A DNA stretch of 14,502 nt, taken from positions 1 to 14,502 of the forward strand of contig JADFMW010000041.1 in assembly GCA_022563655.1 (NCBI GenBank), read 5' to 3'. Under the pieces are notes generated by a model. That model saw only the letters and a list, made by a program, of their open reading frames with translations. It did no database searches and had not been told where the DNA came from. A program made the position numbers and the translations under genes. The DNA is from Pseudomonadota bacterium (GTDB lineage Bacteria > Pseudomonadota > Alphaproteobacteria > JAAXGF01). Positions 13,848 through 14,502 of the stretch are shown one piece after another; positions within the stretch are counted from its first letter, which is position 1; each line of letters opens with the position of its first letter.

Positions 13848-14502
13848 ATGGCACTAAGACATAGAATGGGAATGCTGCTTGCCGGCACGCTGCTTGGCAT
13901 CGGCTTGTTGCTGCCGGCCCAAGCCGCCGAGGACACGCTGCCGGCTACCATGGCGAAGCCCGGCGGCTTTCCCGAACGGCCCCTCTCCATGATCGTGCCT
14001 TACGGTCCCGGCGGCGGTTCGGGTCAGGTTTCCCGCGCCATGATCCAGGGCGTCAAGGACGGGCTCAAGACCTACATGGCTGCGCCCGCCGACGGCTACA
14101 CCGTGCTGGAGCACATCGACGACGCGACCAGCGCCTTTGCCATCGGCAAGAGCAAGATTCATCCCGCCGAGAACCTGATTCCGCTGGTGATCTCCCAAAT
14201 CACCTTCAGCCAGATCTACATCCGCGGCAACGAGACCCGTTTCAACGACTGGGACTCCTACATCAAGTTCGTCAAGGCCCAGGGCGGCAAGTCGACCATC
14301 GCCAACGTCTCGGGCGAAGGCTCGATGGAGCGGATCAACATGAACCGCATCGCCGACCACTTCGGCTTCAAGGTGCAGCAGATCAGCTTCGACAAGGGCG
14401 GCCAAAGGTACGGGGCCCTCAAGGGCGGCCAGGTCGACGCCCTCTTCGAGCAGCCTGGCGACGTGCGCGGGTTCCTGGATAGCGGCGACTTCAAGCCCAT
14501 CC
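13848..14502 (+). CDS. TctC/Bug-family tricarboxylate transporter substrate-binding protein (3' end beyond window, internal segment missing)
   Basis: Periplasmic receptor of a tripartite tricarboxylate transporter, or a stand-alone Bug receptor; 218 residues visible of an expected 320 or so. GGGAGGAAACA precedes the ATG, and a signal peptide runs to about residue 27 (AQAA). The family core is clear: FPERPLSMIVPYGPGGGSG at 41-59, APADGYTVLEH at 79-89, then ISQITFSQIYIRG and FDKGGQRYGALKGGQVDA. Between residues about 72 and 78 the usual block with the N-x-PGGGG or N-R-PGAGG strand and the following helix (some 25-30 residues) is absent, so helix 1 runs straight into the ADGYT motif. The frame is kept. 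This could be a real in-frame deletion, an unusual subfamily or an assembly slip. Divergent from citrate synthase, which fits a tricarboxylate ligand, but the ligand is not proven. Confidence 0.88.
   Translation, partial: MALRHRMGMLLAGTLLGIGLLLPAQAAEDTLPATMAKPGGFPERPLSMIVPYGPGGGSGQVSRAMIQGVKDGLKTYMAAPADGYTVLEHIDDATSAFAIGKSKIHPAENLIPLVISQITFSQIYIRGNETRFNDWDSYIKFVKAQGGKSTIANVSGEGSMERINMNRIADHFGFKVQQISFDKGGQRYGALKGGQVDALFEQPGDVRGFLDSGDFKPI

Noticed and set aside
1..14502. CRISPR arrays, tRNA or rRNA genes, integrase or intact transposase
   Set aside because: No regularly spaced identical repeats, cloverleaf-like sequence, rRNA signature or transposase motif was seen on either strand.

Overview
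The window is GC-rich (by eye about two thirds G+C) and densely coded, with long overlapping gene ends. The gene set (PQQ-dependent alcohol dehydrogenase, cytochrome c4-like protein, Bug/TctC solute receptor, a citrate synthase of about 380 residues) suggests a proteobacterium, probably an alphaproteobacterium. I cannot name the genus. No rRNA, tRNA, CRISPR array, integrase or intact insertion sequence is visible.

Layout. (1) 1-1682 (+): 3' part of a secreted-type alpha/beta hydrolase (copy A), cut by the left edge. (2) 1698-2447 (-): ABC ATPase of the PQQ-alcohol-dehydrogenase-associated type (copy A), with no permease beside it. (3) 2623-4329 (+): periplasmic PQQ alcohol dehydrogenase, followed by a strong intrinsic terminator. 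(4) 4454-5119 (+): diheme c4-like cytochrome. (5) 5166-6020 (-): exported ankyrin-repeat protein. (6) 6132-6881 and 6881-7690 (+): ABC ATPase (copy B) and its ABC-2 permease, translationally coupled. (7) 11959 back to 7694 (-): operon of YVTN beta-propeller protein, periplasmic binding protein and alpha/beta hydrolase (copy B), converging on the permease gene. (8) 12301-13443 (-): citrate/2-methylcitrate synthase. (9) 13444-13847: intergenic region rich in inverted and tandem repeats. (10) 13848 to the right edge (+): TctC/Bug tricarboxylate-type receptor that seems to lack a conserved internal segment.

How it fits together. Regions 1-7 form one periplasmic alcohol-oxidation locus. The dehydrogenase would oxidise an alcohol and pass electrons to the c4-like cytochrome. 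The ATPase, permease, binding protein and YVTN protein match the four-part ABC system known beside PQQ alcohol dehydrogenases (PedA1A2BC in Pseudomonas putida). As I recall, that system is needed for rare-earth-dependent growth. The dehydrogenase here has the Asp-x-Asp signature (D338/D340) typical of lanthanide-dependent members, so a lanthanide-linked system is a reasonable inference. The two hydrolases may release the alcohol from esters, but this is a hypothesis.

The most striking feature is architectural. Hydrolase and ATPase occur as two diverged paralogous pairs, arranged in mirror image on either side of the dehydrogenase-cytochrome-ankyrin core. Only the right-hand copy keeps a permease. 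The citrate synthase and TctC genes look like a separate divergent unit.
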